Assembly: GCF_024171955.1 (NCBI RefSeq)
Contig: NZ_JAMTCS010000004.1
Span: 124,001 to 188,000, forward strand
Direction of reading: 5' to 3'
Length of the DNA stretch: 64,000 bases
Source: Promicromonospora thailandica
GTDB taxonomy: Bacteria > Actinomycetota > Actinomycetes > Actinomycetales > Cellulomonadaceae
The notes below the pieces were generated by a model. It ran no database searches, had not been told where the DNA came from, and saw only the letters and a program-made list of their open reading frames with translations. Within the stretch, counting starts at the first letter, position 1, and each line of letters begins with the position of its first letter. A program made the position numbers and the translations under genes. Positions 18,811-27,849 of the stretch are shown here, one piece after another.

Positions 18811-19523
18811 GGGTAGCCCAGGTACGCGTCGATGCCCGCGGCGATGCGCCAGCTCCAGGCGTCTCGGGCCCACATCCAGCGCACGCCCCGGTCCCAGACG
18901 TGGAAGTCCTGCTCGAGGTAGCAGGCGACCGCGTTGGTCTGGTTGAGCTCGCCGAGGTCCGTGCGGTACTGGCGGGTGTCGTTGGTGCCGGGGCTGCTCG
19001 CGCCCACGCTGGACACCAGCCGCTCGGCGCACTGGCGGCCCGCCTTGGACACGTACAGGACGTGGGTGCCGTACCGGTCGGCCGGGAGGCCGCTCTCGCA
19101 GCCCTTGTCGATGGCGTTGGAGTGCAGGGGCACGTGCACGTCGGCCCCGACCCGGTTGGAGCTGTCGATGTTCTGCCGGGTCAGGCCGTTGCCCCGGACC
19201 ACCTTGTAGCCCCGTTCCAGGAGGTTGGGGTGCGAGGTCCCGGTCGCGCGGACGGCCGACATCGCCACGAGGCGGGAGTTGGTGTTCTCGCTGAACCCGA
19301 GGCAGCCCCTGTTGTCGTGGCAGACGGTGTCGCCGCGGTCGTGGCACGACTGGGACAGGTAGACCACCTTGCCGTTCCACTTCTCGGGCACGTAGGTCAC
19401 GTCGGCGGACGCCGCCGGTGCCAGGGCGAGCAGCCCGCTCGCGACGAGCGCGAGGCCTGCCGCGCCGGACAGGACGCGCCGGATCACTGTGGTCTGCGCG
19501 GTGGTACGCACGGTGCTCCTCAC
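18807..19523 (-). CDS. Secreted N-acetylmuramoyl-L-alanine amidase (Amidase_3-like)
   Basis: This 238-residue protein has a Sec signal peptide (VLSGAAGLALVASGLLALAPAASA). The mature part follows the Amidase_3 zinc-amidase plan: a first ligand in LSQSCHDRGD, Glu in FSENTNSRLVAM, HVPLHSNA as the third ligand, and DLGELNQTNAVACYLEQDFH holding the catalytic Glu. The first motif is divergent from the usual DPGHGG, and there are several extra Cys. It would cleave the stem peptide from cell-wall glycan. GTG at 19523 overlaps the upstream stop; a second GTG at 19511 behind GGAG is also possible. Confidence 0.82.
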   Translation of the reverse strand: MRSTVRTTAQTTVIRRVLSGAAGLALVASGLLALAPAASADVTYVPEKWNGKVVYLSQSCHDRGDTVCHDNRGCLGFSENTNSRLVAMSAVRATGTSHPNLLERGYKVVRGNGLTRQNIDSSNRVGADVHVPLHSNAIDKGCESGLPADRYGTHVLYVSKAGRQCAERLVSSVGASSPGTNDTRQYRTDLGELNQTNAVACYLEQDFHVWDRGVRWMWARDAWSWRIAAGIDAYLGYP

Positions 19524-20368
19524 CCGAGCTCGATCGGCAGGTCGGTCGCGGCGCACATGTCGCCGCCGGTCGCGTACGCGAAGGCGAGGCAGTCGCCGCC
19601 GAGCGTGAACGTCACGGAGTCGACGGCGCCGTTGCTGTGCGCGGTGAACAGGAGTGCCTGCCAGACGTCGCCGGGGTAGACCCCGGCGTCCGCGAGGGCC
19701 TCCTCGAAGCCCGGGGCGACGTCGACGGTGGCCGCGCCGTCGTCGAGCTCGACCGTCGTCGGTGCCAGGCCCGCGCCGGGCAGGTAGGCCGCCAGGACCG
19801 CGTCGACGGCCTCGGCGAGCGTGGTCCCGGCCGAGCCCCCGGTGATCGTCTCGCCCAGGGCCACCTCGGCGCCGTCCTGCGACTGCAGGCCGCCCCGGCC
19901 GTCGGAGCGGGCCGTGGGGTGCACGGCCGCGGTCGTGCCGCAGCCCAGGTAGGGGGTGGTGGCTCCGTCCTGCAAGCGCGGCCCCTCGGGGATCTCCGGG
20001 CAGTCCGCGGCGCCCGGCGCCGGGTCCGCCGCCATCGCCTCCGCGTCCCGCGCCGCGCGGGTTTCCCCGGACGACGCCTCGGTGCCCGCCACGACGACGG
20101 TCCAGCCGTCGAGCACCTGGGCCGACTCGTCGAGCCAGGCGTCCGCCGCGCCGGGGTCCCGGCTGACGTCCACCCGCACGACCTGTTCGGCCTCGGAGAC
20201 GTCGGTCACGACGGCCTGGTCCAGCAGCTCCTGTCGCTGCTGCAGCACCGCGGCAGCCTGGTCCTGCCCGGCGGCGCTGAACGTCGCCGCCGGTACGAGC
20301 AGTGCGGCCGCCACGGCGATCGCGATGGCCCGGCGGTGCCGCCGGGCGGTCAGCTTGAGATCGATCAC
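19520..20368 (-). CDS. Secreted GerMN-domain-like protein
   Basis: This 282-residue protein begins with a signal or anchor segment (AIAIAVAAALLVPAATFSAAG). A region of about 120 residues of unclear fold follows, with several Cys. The C-terminal 110 residues look like a GerMN domain: TLAEAVDAVLAAYLPG, then the beta strands TTVELDDGAATVDVAPGFEEAL, then WQALLFTAHSNGAVDSVTFTLGG. GerMN domains occur in spore-germination proteins and in envelope lipoproteins such as LpqB. The start is GTG 20368 behind GGGG. It is coupled to the downstream amidase by a GTGA overlap, so joint cell-wall work is plausible. Confidence 0.75.
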   Translation of the reverse strand: MIDLKLTARRHRRAIAIAVAAALLVPAATFSAAGQDQAAAVLQQRQELLDQAVVTDVSEAEQVVRVDVSRDPGAADAWLDESAQVLDGWTVVVAGTEASSGETRAARDAEAMAADPAPGAADCPEIPEGPRLQDGATTPYLGCGTTAAVHPTARSDGRGGLQSQDGAEVALGETITGGSAGTTLAEAVDAVLAAYLPGAGLAPTTVELDDGAATVDVAPGFEEALADAGVYPGDVWQALLFTAHSNGAVDSVTFTLGGDCLAFAYATGGDMCAATDLPIELG

Positions 20369-20381
20369 GAAGCCCCCTTAC

Positions 20382-20408
20382 GTGATGCCGGAGCGTCTCC
20401 GACATCAC
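20382..20408. promoter_or_regulatory. Palindrome between comEC and the secreted operon
   Basis: Arms 20382-20393 and 20397-20408 pair at 11 of 12 positions around a three-base loop. The palindrome lies 13 bases upstream of the GerMN-like gene and 70 bases after comEC. It could be an operator for the secreted trio or a comEC attenuator; sequence alone does not decide. Confidence 0.4.
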
Positions 20409-20478
20409 CCACGGTAGGCGCGCGTACGGGATCCGCAACGTTTCGCGATACGTCGCGGTGCGTGTCGACCGGTCCTGG

Positions 20479-22947
20479 TCAGCAGCCCGCCAGGCCCACC
20501 TCCCCTCCGCGCACGACCAGGGCCACCGTGCCGCACTCGTCGGTCCGCACCACCGCGGCCCCCGCGCCGGCGTAGAGGCCGAGCGCCTCGCGGGTGGGGT
20601 GCCCGTAGTCGTTGTCCCGGCCCGCCGAGACGAGAGCGACCGCCGGGCTGAGCCGCCGCGCCAGCTCGTGCGACTGCACCGCCGAGCCGTGGTGGGCGAC
20701 CTTCACGACGTCGACGGCCCCCACCAACGGGACGAGCGCCGCCTGTCCCGCGTCCTCCAGGTCCCCGAGCAGCACCACGTCCAGGTCCCCGGTGCGGGCG
20801 GCGAGCACGACGCTGGAGTCGTTCGCCCCCTCGCCCGCGCCGGCCAGGAGAACCCGCCACGCGATCGAGCCGGCCACGCCGCGTTCCCCCGTCCGCGCGG
20901 CACGGACCGGGATGCCGGCGGCCGCCAGGGCCGCACCCGTGACCGCGGCGCCGGCCGCGGGCTCCGCCACGGGCGACACCAGGGCCGCCGTCACCTCGCG
21001 CCCCGCGAGCACCGGTCCGAGCCCGCCCACGTGGTCGGCGTGGAAGTGGCTGAGCACGAGCAGATCGACGCGCGTGATGCCGAGCCGGTCGAGGCACCTC
21101 CCGGCCGCTGTCCCGGCCGGGCCCACGTCGACGACCACCGCCGACGCCGGCCCGGTGCGCAGCGCGACCGCGTCCCCCTGGCCCACGTCGCACGCCGCGA
21201 CCACCCAGTCGGCGGGGAGCGCCGCGCGGCCCACCAGGCGCGGCACGGCGGTCACGGCGACGAGCACCACGACGCAGGCGGCGGCCAGGAGGACGACGAA
21301 GCAGGTACGGTCGCGGCCGGCCGTCCGCGAGGTATCGGGAGAACCGCCGCCCGGCGCGCGCGGTGCGGATACCCGGCGCCACCTGCCCGTCAGCGCGTCC
21401 CGGACGGCCGAGCGCGCGGCCGCCCGCCAGGGCTCGGGCCAGCCCCGCCGGGGTGCGCCCCGCAGCACCACCCAGAGCACCGTCGCCGTCGCGAGGGCGA
21501 GCAGCACGGCACCGGCCGGGCCGCCCGGCCAGGGCACGGCCGCACCCGGAGCGGTCGCGAAGACGTGGGCGACCGCCGCGATCCACCACGTGGCGCAGCC
21601 CGCGACCGCGGCGACCACCCCCGCGACGCCCGGCACCCATGGTGCGAGCACCGTCGCGACGAGCCCGAGCACGGTGGCCGGCACGAGGGCGGGCGCCGCC
21701 AGCAGGTTCGCCGGCACGGAGACGGTGGACACCGCCGGGTCGAGCAGCACGAGCACCGGACCGCACGCGGCCTGGGCGGCCGACGGGACCGCGAGGGCGA
21801 ACGCGCCGGCCCGGCCCGTCCAGGGCTCCAGCCGGGCGGCCAGCGGCGCCGCGAGCAGCACGAGCCCCGCGGTCGCCGCCGCGGAGAGCGCGAAGCCGAA
21901 CGAGCGCGCCAGCCACGGGTCGACGACCAGCAAACCGACGACCGACGCCGCGAGCGCCGGGGCCGACGGCGCGGGCCGGCCCAGGGCGACGCCCGCGAGC
22001 GCGAACGCCGCCATGACCGCCGCCCGGAGCACGGCGGGCTCGGGCCGGACCAGCGCGACGAAGGTGAGCGACGCGAGCGCGACGAGCACGACCCGGACCG
22101 CACGCGGCACGCGCGCCACCGAGCAGAGCAGCGTCAGGACGGCGACGACCACCGCGAAGTGGCCTCCGGACACCGCGGTGACGTGGCTGAGCCCGCTGGC
22201 GCGCATCTCGTCCGCGACGTCCTCGGGCAGCCGCGACGTGTCGCCGATCGCGGCGCCGGGCACCAGACCGCGGGCCTGCGGGGACAGCGGGTCGGTCACG
22301 TCGAGCAGGGCCACCCGGTGGGTGTCGAGCAGGCGCAGGGCCGCCGGAGGGGCGCGGGTCTCGGGCACGCCGTCGGTGGTCAGCCGTGCGGCCTCCGCCC
22401 GTCCTGGGTCGGCGGTGCGCAGGCTGCCCGAGACGGTGACGGACGCCCCGTAGCGCGGCAGGCCGGCGGACAGCACCTGGACGTGGCCGGCGGCGACGGA
22501 CCCGACGCCGCGGGCGTCGACCGTGCGGGCTGCCAGGACCCAGCGGTACCGCTGCGCGCCGTCGGCTCCCCCGCCCGCGCCGAACGCGAACGGCTCGGGC
22601 TGCGAGACGACCACACCCGTGAGCGTCGCGGTCACGCGCTGTCCCGCGAGGGCGGTGAGGGGTGCGCGGCCCGCGAGCTGGACGTGCGCCGACACGGCCA
22701 CCGCGAGCACGCAGGCTCCGGCGAGCGCGACGTGCGCGGCGGCGGACCTGAAGCCGTGCGCCGTGCCGCGGGTCGGGGCACCGGCACCAGCACCGGCACC
22801 AGCACCGGCCAGGCCCAGGCCGGCGGTGCCCACCGCGGCGGCGGCCCACCAGGTCGCCGGGCCGCTCAGCCCGGCGGCGGGCCCGGTCAGCAGCCAGGCG
22901 ACGCACCAGGCGGCGAGCGCCGCGGGTGCGAGCCGCAGGTCGGTCAC
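20479..22947 (-). CDS. comEC: ComEC/Rec2-family DNA internalisation channel
   Basis: This 822-residue protein has the ComEC plan. N-terminal membrane helices and an OB-like segment (VTVSGSLRTADPGRAEA) come first. The Competence domain of many helices starts around GLSHVTAVSGGHFAVVVAVLTLL. A C-terminal metallo-beta-lactamase domain follows (VVACDVGQGDAVAL, LVLSHFHADHVGGL, VVKVAHHGSAVQ). It is the inner-membrane channel for single-stranded DNA uptake. The zinc-site motif HxHxDH is intact, as in ComEC proteins with a nuclease-like domain. Its GTG overlaps the comEA stop (GTGA). Confidence 0.94.
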   Translation of the reverse strand: MTDLRLAPAALAAWCVAWLLTGPAAGLSGPATWWAAAAVGTAGLGLAGAGAGAGAGAPTRGTAHGFRSAAAHVALAGACVLAVAVSAHVQLAGRAPLTALAGQRVTATLTGVVVSQPEPFAFGAGGGADGAQRYRWVLAARTVDARGVGSVAAGHVQVLSAGLPRYGASVTVSGSLRTADPGRAEAARLTTDGVPETRAPPAALRLLDTHRVALLDVTDPLSPQARGLVPGAAIGDTSRLPEDVADEMRASGLSHVTAVSGGHFAVVVAVLTLLCSVARVPRAVRVVLVALASLTFVALVRPEPAVLRAAVMAAFALAGVALGRPAPSAPALAASVVGLLVVDPWLARSFGFALSAAATAGLVLLAAPLAARLEPWTGRAGAFALAVPSAAQAACGPVLVLLDPAVSTVSVPANLLAAPALVPATVLGLVATVLAPWVPGVAGVVAAVAGCATWWIAAVAHVFATAPGAAVPWPGGPAGAVLLALATATVLWVVLRGAPRRGWPEPWRAAARSAVRDALTGRWRRVSAPRAPGGGSPDTSRTAGRDRTCFVVLLAAACVVVLVAVTAVPRLVGRAALPADWVVAACDVGQGDAVALRTGPASAVVVDVGPAGTAAGRCLDRLGITRVDLLVLSHFHADHVGGLGPVLAGREVTAALVSPVAEPAAGAAVTGAALAAAGIPVRAARTGERGVAGSIAWRVLLAGAGEGANDSSVVLAARTGDLDVVLLGDLEDAGQAALVPLVGAVDVVKVAHHGSAVQSHELARRLSPAVALVSAGRDNDYGHPTREALGLYAGAGAAVVRTDECGTVALVVRGGEVGLAGC

Positions 22948-23993
22948 GGTCCGACCCGGGCGCTGTCCCGGATCTCGTCCAGCGTGGCGGGGCCGATGCC
23001 GGGCACGTCCTCCAGCTCGTCGACGCTCGCGAACGGTCCGTTGGTCTCGCGCCACTCGACGATCGCCTGGGCGATCGACGGTCCCACGCCCGGCAGGGCC
23101 TCCAGCGCCGCGGCGTCCGCGGTGTTGATGTCGACCGCACCGCCGGTGCCCGATCCCGGCCCCGGTCCTGCTGCGGGCGGCGTGCCGGGCCCCGGGGGTG
23201 CCTCTCCCGGCTCCGGGACGTAGAGCTGTTCGCCGTCCGTCACGGTGCGGGCCAGGTTCACGACGGTCAGGTCGGCCGCGTCGGTCGGTCCCCCGGCGGC
23301 ACGCAGGGCGTCGGCCACCCGGGCGCCGGCGGGCACCGTCACCAGGCCCGGCTTCCGCACCGCCCCGACGACGTGGACGAGCAGGTCGGCGCCGATCTGA
23401 GCCGGCCCGCCGGCGGTGTCGGCCTCGGCTGCCGGCGGCCGTGCGGTCCCGGCCGGCAGGGCACTCGCTCCGGTGGCACTCGCTTCGGTGGCGCCCGGCC
23501 CCGGTGTGCTGTCTCCGGCCGCCACCGGCACGACACCGTCGCCGCCCAGCGACAGCGCGGCCACGACCAGTCCCAGCAGGAGCACGCTCACCACGGCGAC
23601 CGCCGCCGTCGTACCGGTCAGTGCCCACCGGCGCGTCCCCTGCTCGGCGCGCGGGTCCGCCGGATGGCCGTGCGCCGCGGCGTAGGCCGCCGCCACGCCC
23701 GTCGCGGACCGGCGGGCCCGCAGGCGGGCGACGAGCGCGTCGGTGTCGTCGTGCGCCTCGGCGCCTGGAGCCTCCGCGCGCCACGGCGGCTGCCGGCCGG
23801 GGTCGTCCGGCACCGCGTCGCCCGGCGTGGCACCGTCCGGCGTGGCACCGTCCGTGGTGCCGTGACTCATGGTGGCGTCGTTCGTGGTGGCGTCGTTCGC
23901 GGTGGCGTCGTTCGCGGTGGCGTCGTTCGTGGCGCCGAGGACGGGGCTGAACGGCCACGGGGACGGTGGGCGGGACGCGGTGTCTGGCTGCAT
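22944..23993 (-). CDS. comEA: ComEA family DNA-binding competence protein
   Basis: This 349-residue protein has a hydrophilic N-terminus of about 140 residues with NDATA-type repeats and a transmembrane helix (AAVAVVSVLLLGLVVAALSLGG). A SLBB domain follows (LLVHVVGAVRKPGLVTVPAGARVADAL), then a Gly/Pro linker, and a tandem helix-hairpin-helix pair at the C-terminus (VDINTADAAALEALPGVGP, LEDVPGIGPATLDEIRDSA). The HhH part binds double-stranded DNA and feeds it to ComEC. ATG 23993 is chosen because upstream sequence is Arg/Ser-rich non-coding in style. It is coupled to comEC. Confidence 0.92.
   Translation of the reverse strand: MQPDTASRPPSPWPFSPVLGATNDATANDATANDATTNDATMSHGTTDGATPDGATPGDAVPDDPGRQPPWRAEAPGAEAHDDTDALVARLRARRSATGVAAAYAAAHGHPADPRAEQGTRRWALTGTTAAVAVVSVLLLGLVVAALSLGGDGVVPVAAGDSTPGPGATEASATGASALPAGTARPPAAEADTAGGPAQIGADLLVHVVGAVRKPGLVTVPAGARVADALRAAGGPTDAADLTVVNLARTVTDGEQLYVPEPGEAPPGPGTPPAAGPGPGSGTGGAVDINTADAAALEALPGVGPSIAQAIVEWRETNGPFASVDELEDVPGIGPATLDEIRDSARVGP
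23871..23930 (-). repeat. Four tandem 15-bp repeats in the comEA N-terminus
   Basis: Four adjacent 15-base units (ggtggcgtcgttcgt, last base t or c) give the in-frame NDATA/T repeat of ComEA. Each unit is otherwise identical, which points to recent slippage expansion. Looser gtggcaccgtcc copies continue to about 23821. Confidence 0.9.
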
Positions 23994-24234
23994 GTCCCAG
24001 GACGCTAGGCGGAGCCGGGCCACCGCGGAGGGGCCCCGCGGCGTGCCTGTGCACGAGCGGGCCGGACGGCACCCTGTGGTCACGCTCGCACCCACGGAGG
24101 CCCGTGCGGCGGGTCTCCCGTGCCGTGGCCCGGATCCGGGTCGACGGGCACCGATGAGTTCCGCGTGGGACCGTCGTCGGACCTGGCACGACGGACGCAG
24201 CAGCGTACCCACCAGCCGACCCCAGGAGTGCACG

Positions 24235-25104
24235 ATGACCGACAAGAAGACCTTCACCCTCGACGTGCCGGGCGCCGTCCTCACCTACGACGTGCGCGAG
24301 CCCGCGACGCCGTCCGACGCCCCGCCGCTGCTGCTGATCGGGCTGCCGATGGGCGCCGAGGGCTTCACCACGCTCGCGAGCCACTTCACGGACCGCACGG
24401 TGGTGACGTACGACCCGCGCGGGGTCGAGCGCAGCACCCGGGAGCCGGGCGCGGACCCCGACGTCGCCGTCCACGCCCACGACGTGCACCGGGTCGTGGC
24501 GGCGGTCGACGGCGGCCCCGTCGACCTGCTCGGATCGAGCGGCGGTGCGGTCGTGGCGCTCGAGCTCGCGGCAGCCTTCCCGGGCGACGTGCGGACGGTC
24601 GTCGCGCACGAGCCGCCGCTGGCCGCCGTGCTCCCCGACCGCGACGCCATGGTCGCCGCCATGACGGACATCCACGACACCTACCAGGCCAGGGGCTTCG
24701 GCGCCGCGATGGCGAAGTTCATCACGCTGGTCATGGTCGAGGGCGAGCTCACCCCCGAGTACGCCGACCGGCCCGACCCCGACCCCGCCCTGTTCGGTCT
24801 GCCGACCGGCGACGACGGCTCGCGCGAGGACCTGATGCTCGGCGTCAACATGCGCGTGCTGCCGCCGTACGAGCCGCCGTACGACACCCTCCGCGGCGGC
24901 ACGCCGCGTGTCCTGGTCGCCGTGGGCGCCGAGACCGGCGAGCAGATGACGGGCCGCTCGGCGCGCGCGGTCGCCGCCCTGCTGGGCAGCGAGCCGGTCG
25001 TCTTCCCCGGCGGGCACGGTGGGTTCAGCGGCGGTGAGTACGGTCAGCCGGCCGACAAGCCCGTCGAGTTCGCCGAGCGGCTGCGCGAGGTCCTCGGCGG
25101 CTGA
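24235..25104 (+). CDS. Alpha/beta hydrolase
   Basis: This 289-residue alpha/beta-hydrolase has oxyanion region LLLIGLPMGAEGF, TYDPRGVERSTRE, a nucleophile elbow LLGSSGGAVVALELA (Ser in GSSGG) and a late His in FPGGHGGFSG. The acid residue is probably in the strand before VLVAVGAETGEQM. The substrate is unknown; chloroperoxidase/esterase-like enzymes have this form. ATG 24235 follows AGGAG at a six-base distance. The 241 bases between comEA and this gene hold the two divergent promoters, and I see no other feature there. Confidence 0.9.
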   Translation: MTDKKTFTLDVPGAVLTYDVREPATPSDAPPLLLIGLPMGAEGFTTLASHFTDRTVVTYDPRGVERSTREPGADPDVAVHAHDVHRVVAAVDGGPVDLLGSSGGAVVALELAAAFPGDVRTVVAHEPPLAAVLPDRDAMVAAMTDIHDTYQARGFGAAMAKFITLVMVEGELTPEYADRPDPDPALFGLPTGDDGSREDLMLGVNMRVLPPYEPPYDTLRGGTPRVLVAVGAETGEQMTGRSARAVAALLGSEPVVFPGGHGGFSGGEYGQPADKPVEFAERLREVLGG

Positions 25105-25115
25105 GCACCGGCCCG

Positions 25116-25997
25116 TCAGTGGGTGTGGTCGCCCAGGTCCGCGACGACGACGGCGAGCGTGCCCGGACCGACGTGCACGCCCAGCACGGCGCTCAGCGGG
25201 GTGACCTCGACGTCGGCTCGCGTCCGCGTGTGCAGGCGGCCTGCGAGGGCCTGGGCACGGTCGTAGGCGCCGAAGTGGTGCACGGCGACGACGGGACGGC
25301 GCGCCTCGGCGACGAACCCCGTGGCCAGCTCCAGCAGCCGCTCGGCTCCGGCGGCGCGGGTGCGGACCCGCTGGGCGAGCTCGACGGCGCCGTCGGACAG
25401 GCGCAGGATCGGCTTGACCCCGAGGACCGTGCCGAGCGCCGCGGCCGGGCCGGACAGCCGGCCGCCGCGGCGCAGGTGCTCCAGGGTGTCGACCACGAAG
25501 ACGGCGTCCGCCGTACCGGCGACCTCGATCGCACGGGCGGCGACGTGGGCCGCGTCGGCGCCGGCGGCCGCGCACTCGGCGGCCGCGCGGGCGGCGAAAC
25601 CGAGCCCGGCGGCGCCCGTCCGCGAGTCCACGGGACGGATCTGCAGGGGTGACCGCGCGGCGGCCGTGCCCGCGGACCCCACGGTGCCGGACAGCGCGCC
25701 CGAGAGGTGGACCGACACGACGGACCGCGCGCCGTCGTCCGCCAGGCCGCGGTAGACGGCGGCGAACGCCTCGGGGGGCGGCTGCGACGTCGTCACCCGC
25801 TCGCCCTGGGCGACGAGCTCGGCGAGCCGCTCCGGCGTCACGTCCTCGCCCTCGGCGTAGACGTCGTCGCCGACCAGGACGCGGAGCGGGACCACCACGG
25901 GACCGCCGGGCAGCCCGGCGGGCAGGCAGGCGGTCGAGTCGGTGACGACCCGCACCTCCTGGGGTGCCGGGCGGGAAGGACGACGACGGGTGCGCAT
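25116..25997 (-). CDS. DegV family fatty-acid-binding protein
   Basis: This 293-residue protein has DegV signatures: VVTDSTACLPAG at the start, VTTSQPPPEAFAAVY, SVHLSGALSGTVGSA, VDSRTGAAGLGF, and FVVDTLEHLRRGGRLSG. Family members bind a fatty acid and in Firmicutes serve as FakB, partners of the FakA kinase. No fakA-like gene is seen in the window. It converges with the hydrolase gene 11 bases away and is divergent from the HerA-like gene. Confidence 0.93.
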   Translation of the reverse strand: MRTRRRPSRPAPQEVRVVTDSTACLPAGLPGGPVVVPLRVLVGDDVYAEGEDVTPERLAELVAQGERVTTSQPPPEAFAAVYRGLADDGARSVVSVHLSGALSGTVGSAGTAAARSPLQIRPVDSRTGAAGLGFAARAAAECAAAGADAAHVAARAIEVAGTADAVFVVDTLEHLRRGGRLSGPAAALGTVLGVKPILRLSDGAVELAQRVRTRAAGAERLLELATGFVAEARRPVVAVHHFGAYDRAQALAGRLHTRTRADVEVTPLSAVLGVHVGPGTLAVVVADLGDHTH

Positions 25998-26090
25998 GAC
26001 CGCGCCACTCTATCCGCGCGACGAACCCGACCGGTAAACGCGCGGGTCCTCGCCGCGCGGAGCGGGTGGGCCCGACTTAGCATCCGAGAC

Positions 26091-27806
26091 ATGTCCGATG
26101 CATCGACGCCGGAGCTCGCCAGGCTGCGCGAGGCCGCTGCCGCGGCCCAGAAGGCCCTCGAGGAGGCGGAGCGCGCCGCGGAGCGGGCGCCCGCCGAGGA
26201 ACCGGCGGAAGCGCCGGAGGGTTACGCGGCGCAGGTCGCTGCGGGCTACGCCGCGGAGGCCACGCTGCCGCTGGGCGCCCTCCTGGAGGGTGAGCCGGGC
26301 GGCGAGGCGACGCCGAACCCGCAGGTCCAGGTCGGCTTCGCGCTCTCGATGCTGAACCGGCACGGCCTGGTGGCCGGCGCGACGGGAACCGGCAAGACGA
26401 AGACGCTGCAGGGCATGGCCGAGGGTCTGTCGCTGGCCGGGGTACCCGTCTTCCTCGCGGACATCAAGGGCGACCTGTCCGGCCTCGCGGTACCCGGGGC
26501 GGACAACCCGAAGGTCGCCGAGCGTGCGGCGAGCATCGGCCAGGACTGGACGCCCACGCAGTACCCGGTCGAGTTCTACTCGCTCGGCGGCATCGGCAAG
26601 GGCGTACCGATCCGGACGACGGTCAGCGACTTCGGGCCGCTGCTGATGTCGAAGGTGCTCGGTCTGAACGAGACGCAGGAGTCGAGCCTCTCGCTCATCT
26701 TCCACTGGGCCGACAAGCAGGGCCTGGCGCTGCTCGACCTCAAGGACCTGCAGTCGGTGATCGCGTACCTGACCTCCGACGAGGGCAAGGGCGAGCTCAA
26801 GGGCATCGGCGGCGTCTCCGCGGCCACGGCCGGCGTCATCCTGCGCGAGATCGTGGGGCTGGAGGGCCAGGGCGCCGACGTGTTCTTCGGGGAGCCCGCC
26901 TTCGCGACGTCGGACCTCATCGCGACCCGGGACGACCTCGGCGTGCTCAGCGTGCTGGAGCTGCCCGCCGTCCAGGACCGTCCGCAGCTCTTCTCGACCT
27001 TCCTCATGTGGCTGCTCGCGGACCTCTTCCAGGAGCTGCCCGAGGTGGGCGACGCCGACAGGCCCAAGCTGGTCTTCTTCTTCGACGAGGCGCACCTGCT
27101 GTTCGCCGACGCCTCGAAGGACTTCCTGCAGCAGGTGGTCCAGACCGTGCGGCTGATCCGGTCCAAGGGTGTCGGAGTGTTCTTCGTGACGCAGTCGCCC
27201 AAGGACGTGCCCGCCGACGTGCTGGCGCAGCTCGGCAACCGCGTCCAGCACGCCCTGCGCGCCTTCACGCCCGACGACGCGACCGCGCTGCGTGCCGCCG
27301 CCCGCACCTTCCCGACGTCGCCGTACGACCTGGAGCGGCTGCTGCAGGAGCTCGGTACGGGCGAGGCGGTGGTCACGGTGCTGACCGAGAAGGGCGCGCC
27401 CTCCCCCGTGGCCTGGACCCGGGTGCGGGCCCCGCAGGCCTCGATGGACCCCGCGGACGACGCCGAGATCGACCGGGTGGTCGCGGCCTCCCCCGGGCAG
27501 GCGCGCTACGGCACGCCGGTCGACGCGGAGTCGGCGTTCGAGCTGCTCCAGGCGAAGGCTCAGGAGCAGGCGGCGGGCCGCGAGGCCGCCGCGGGGTCGG
27601 CCACCGCGGCCGAGGACGAACGCGAGCTGGCCAAGGAGCGCGCCCGGCTGGAGAAGGAGGCCGCGACCCGCGAGCGCGCTCAGGCCCGGCACAAGGAGCA
27701 GACCACGCGCGAGCGCAACCGCGTGGTGACGTCACTGGCCCGGACCGCGGGCACGGTCATCGTCCGGGAGCTGACCCGCTCCCTGTTCGGCACCCGCCGC
27801 CGCTGA
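26091..27806 (+). CDS. HerA-like ATPase (DUF853 family)
   Basis: This 571-residue P-loop ATPase starts with a coiled-coil-like Ala/Glu helix (residues 1-40). Walker A is GLVAGATGTGKTKTLQGMAEGL and Walker B is PKLVFFFDEAHLLF; VFFVTQSPKDVPADVLAQLGNRVQHALRAFTPDDATAL is the HerA/FtsK arginine-finger region. A second charged coiled coil (ERELAKERARLEKEAATRERAQA) and a basic tail end the protein. HerA-type hexamers translocate DNA, often with a nuclease partner. ATG 26091 gives the family-typical N-terminus. A DUF3800 gene follows 43 bases downstream on the same strand. Confidence 0.92.
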   Translation: MSDASTPELARLREAAAAAQKALEEAERAAERAPAEEPAEAPEGYAAQVAAGYAAEATLPLGALLEGEPGGEATPNPQVQVGFALSMLNRHGLVAGATGTGKTKTLQGMAEGLSLAGVPVFLADIKGDLSGLAVPGADNPKVAERAASIGQDWTPTQYPVEFYSLGGIGKGVPIRTTVSDFGPLLMSKVLGLNETQESSLSLIFHWADKQGLALLDLKDLQSVIAYLTSDEGKGELKGIGGVSAATAGVILREIVGLEGQGADVFFGEPAFATSDLIATRDDLGVLSVLELPAVQDRPQLFSTFLMWLLADLFQELPEVGDADRPKLVFFFDEAHLLFADASKDFLQQVVQTVRLIRSKGVGVFFVTQSPKDVPADVLAQLGNRVQHALRAFTPDDATALRAAARTFPTSPYDLERLLQELGTGEAVVTVLTEKGAPSPVAWTRVRAPQASMDPADDAEIDRVVAASPGQARYGTPVDAESAFELLQAKAQEQAAGREAAAGSATAAEDERELAKERARLEKEAATRERAQARHKEQTTRERNRVVTSLARTAGTVIVRELTRSLFGTRRR

Positions 27807-27849
27807 GTCCCCGCAGCGCAGATCACCCCCGGGCGTGTGAGACTCAGGC

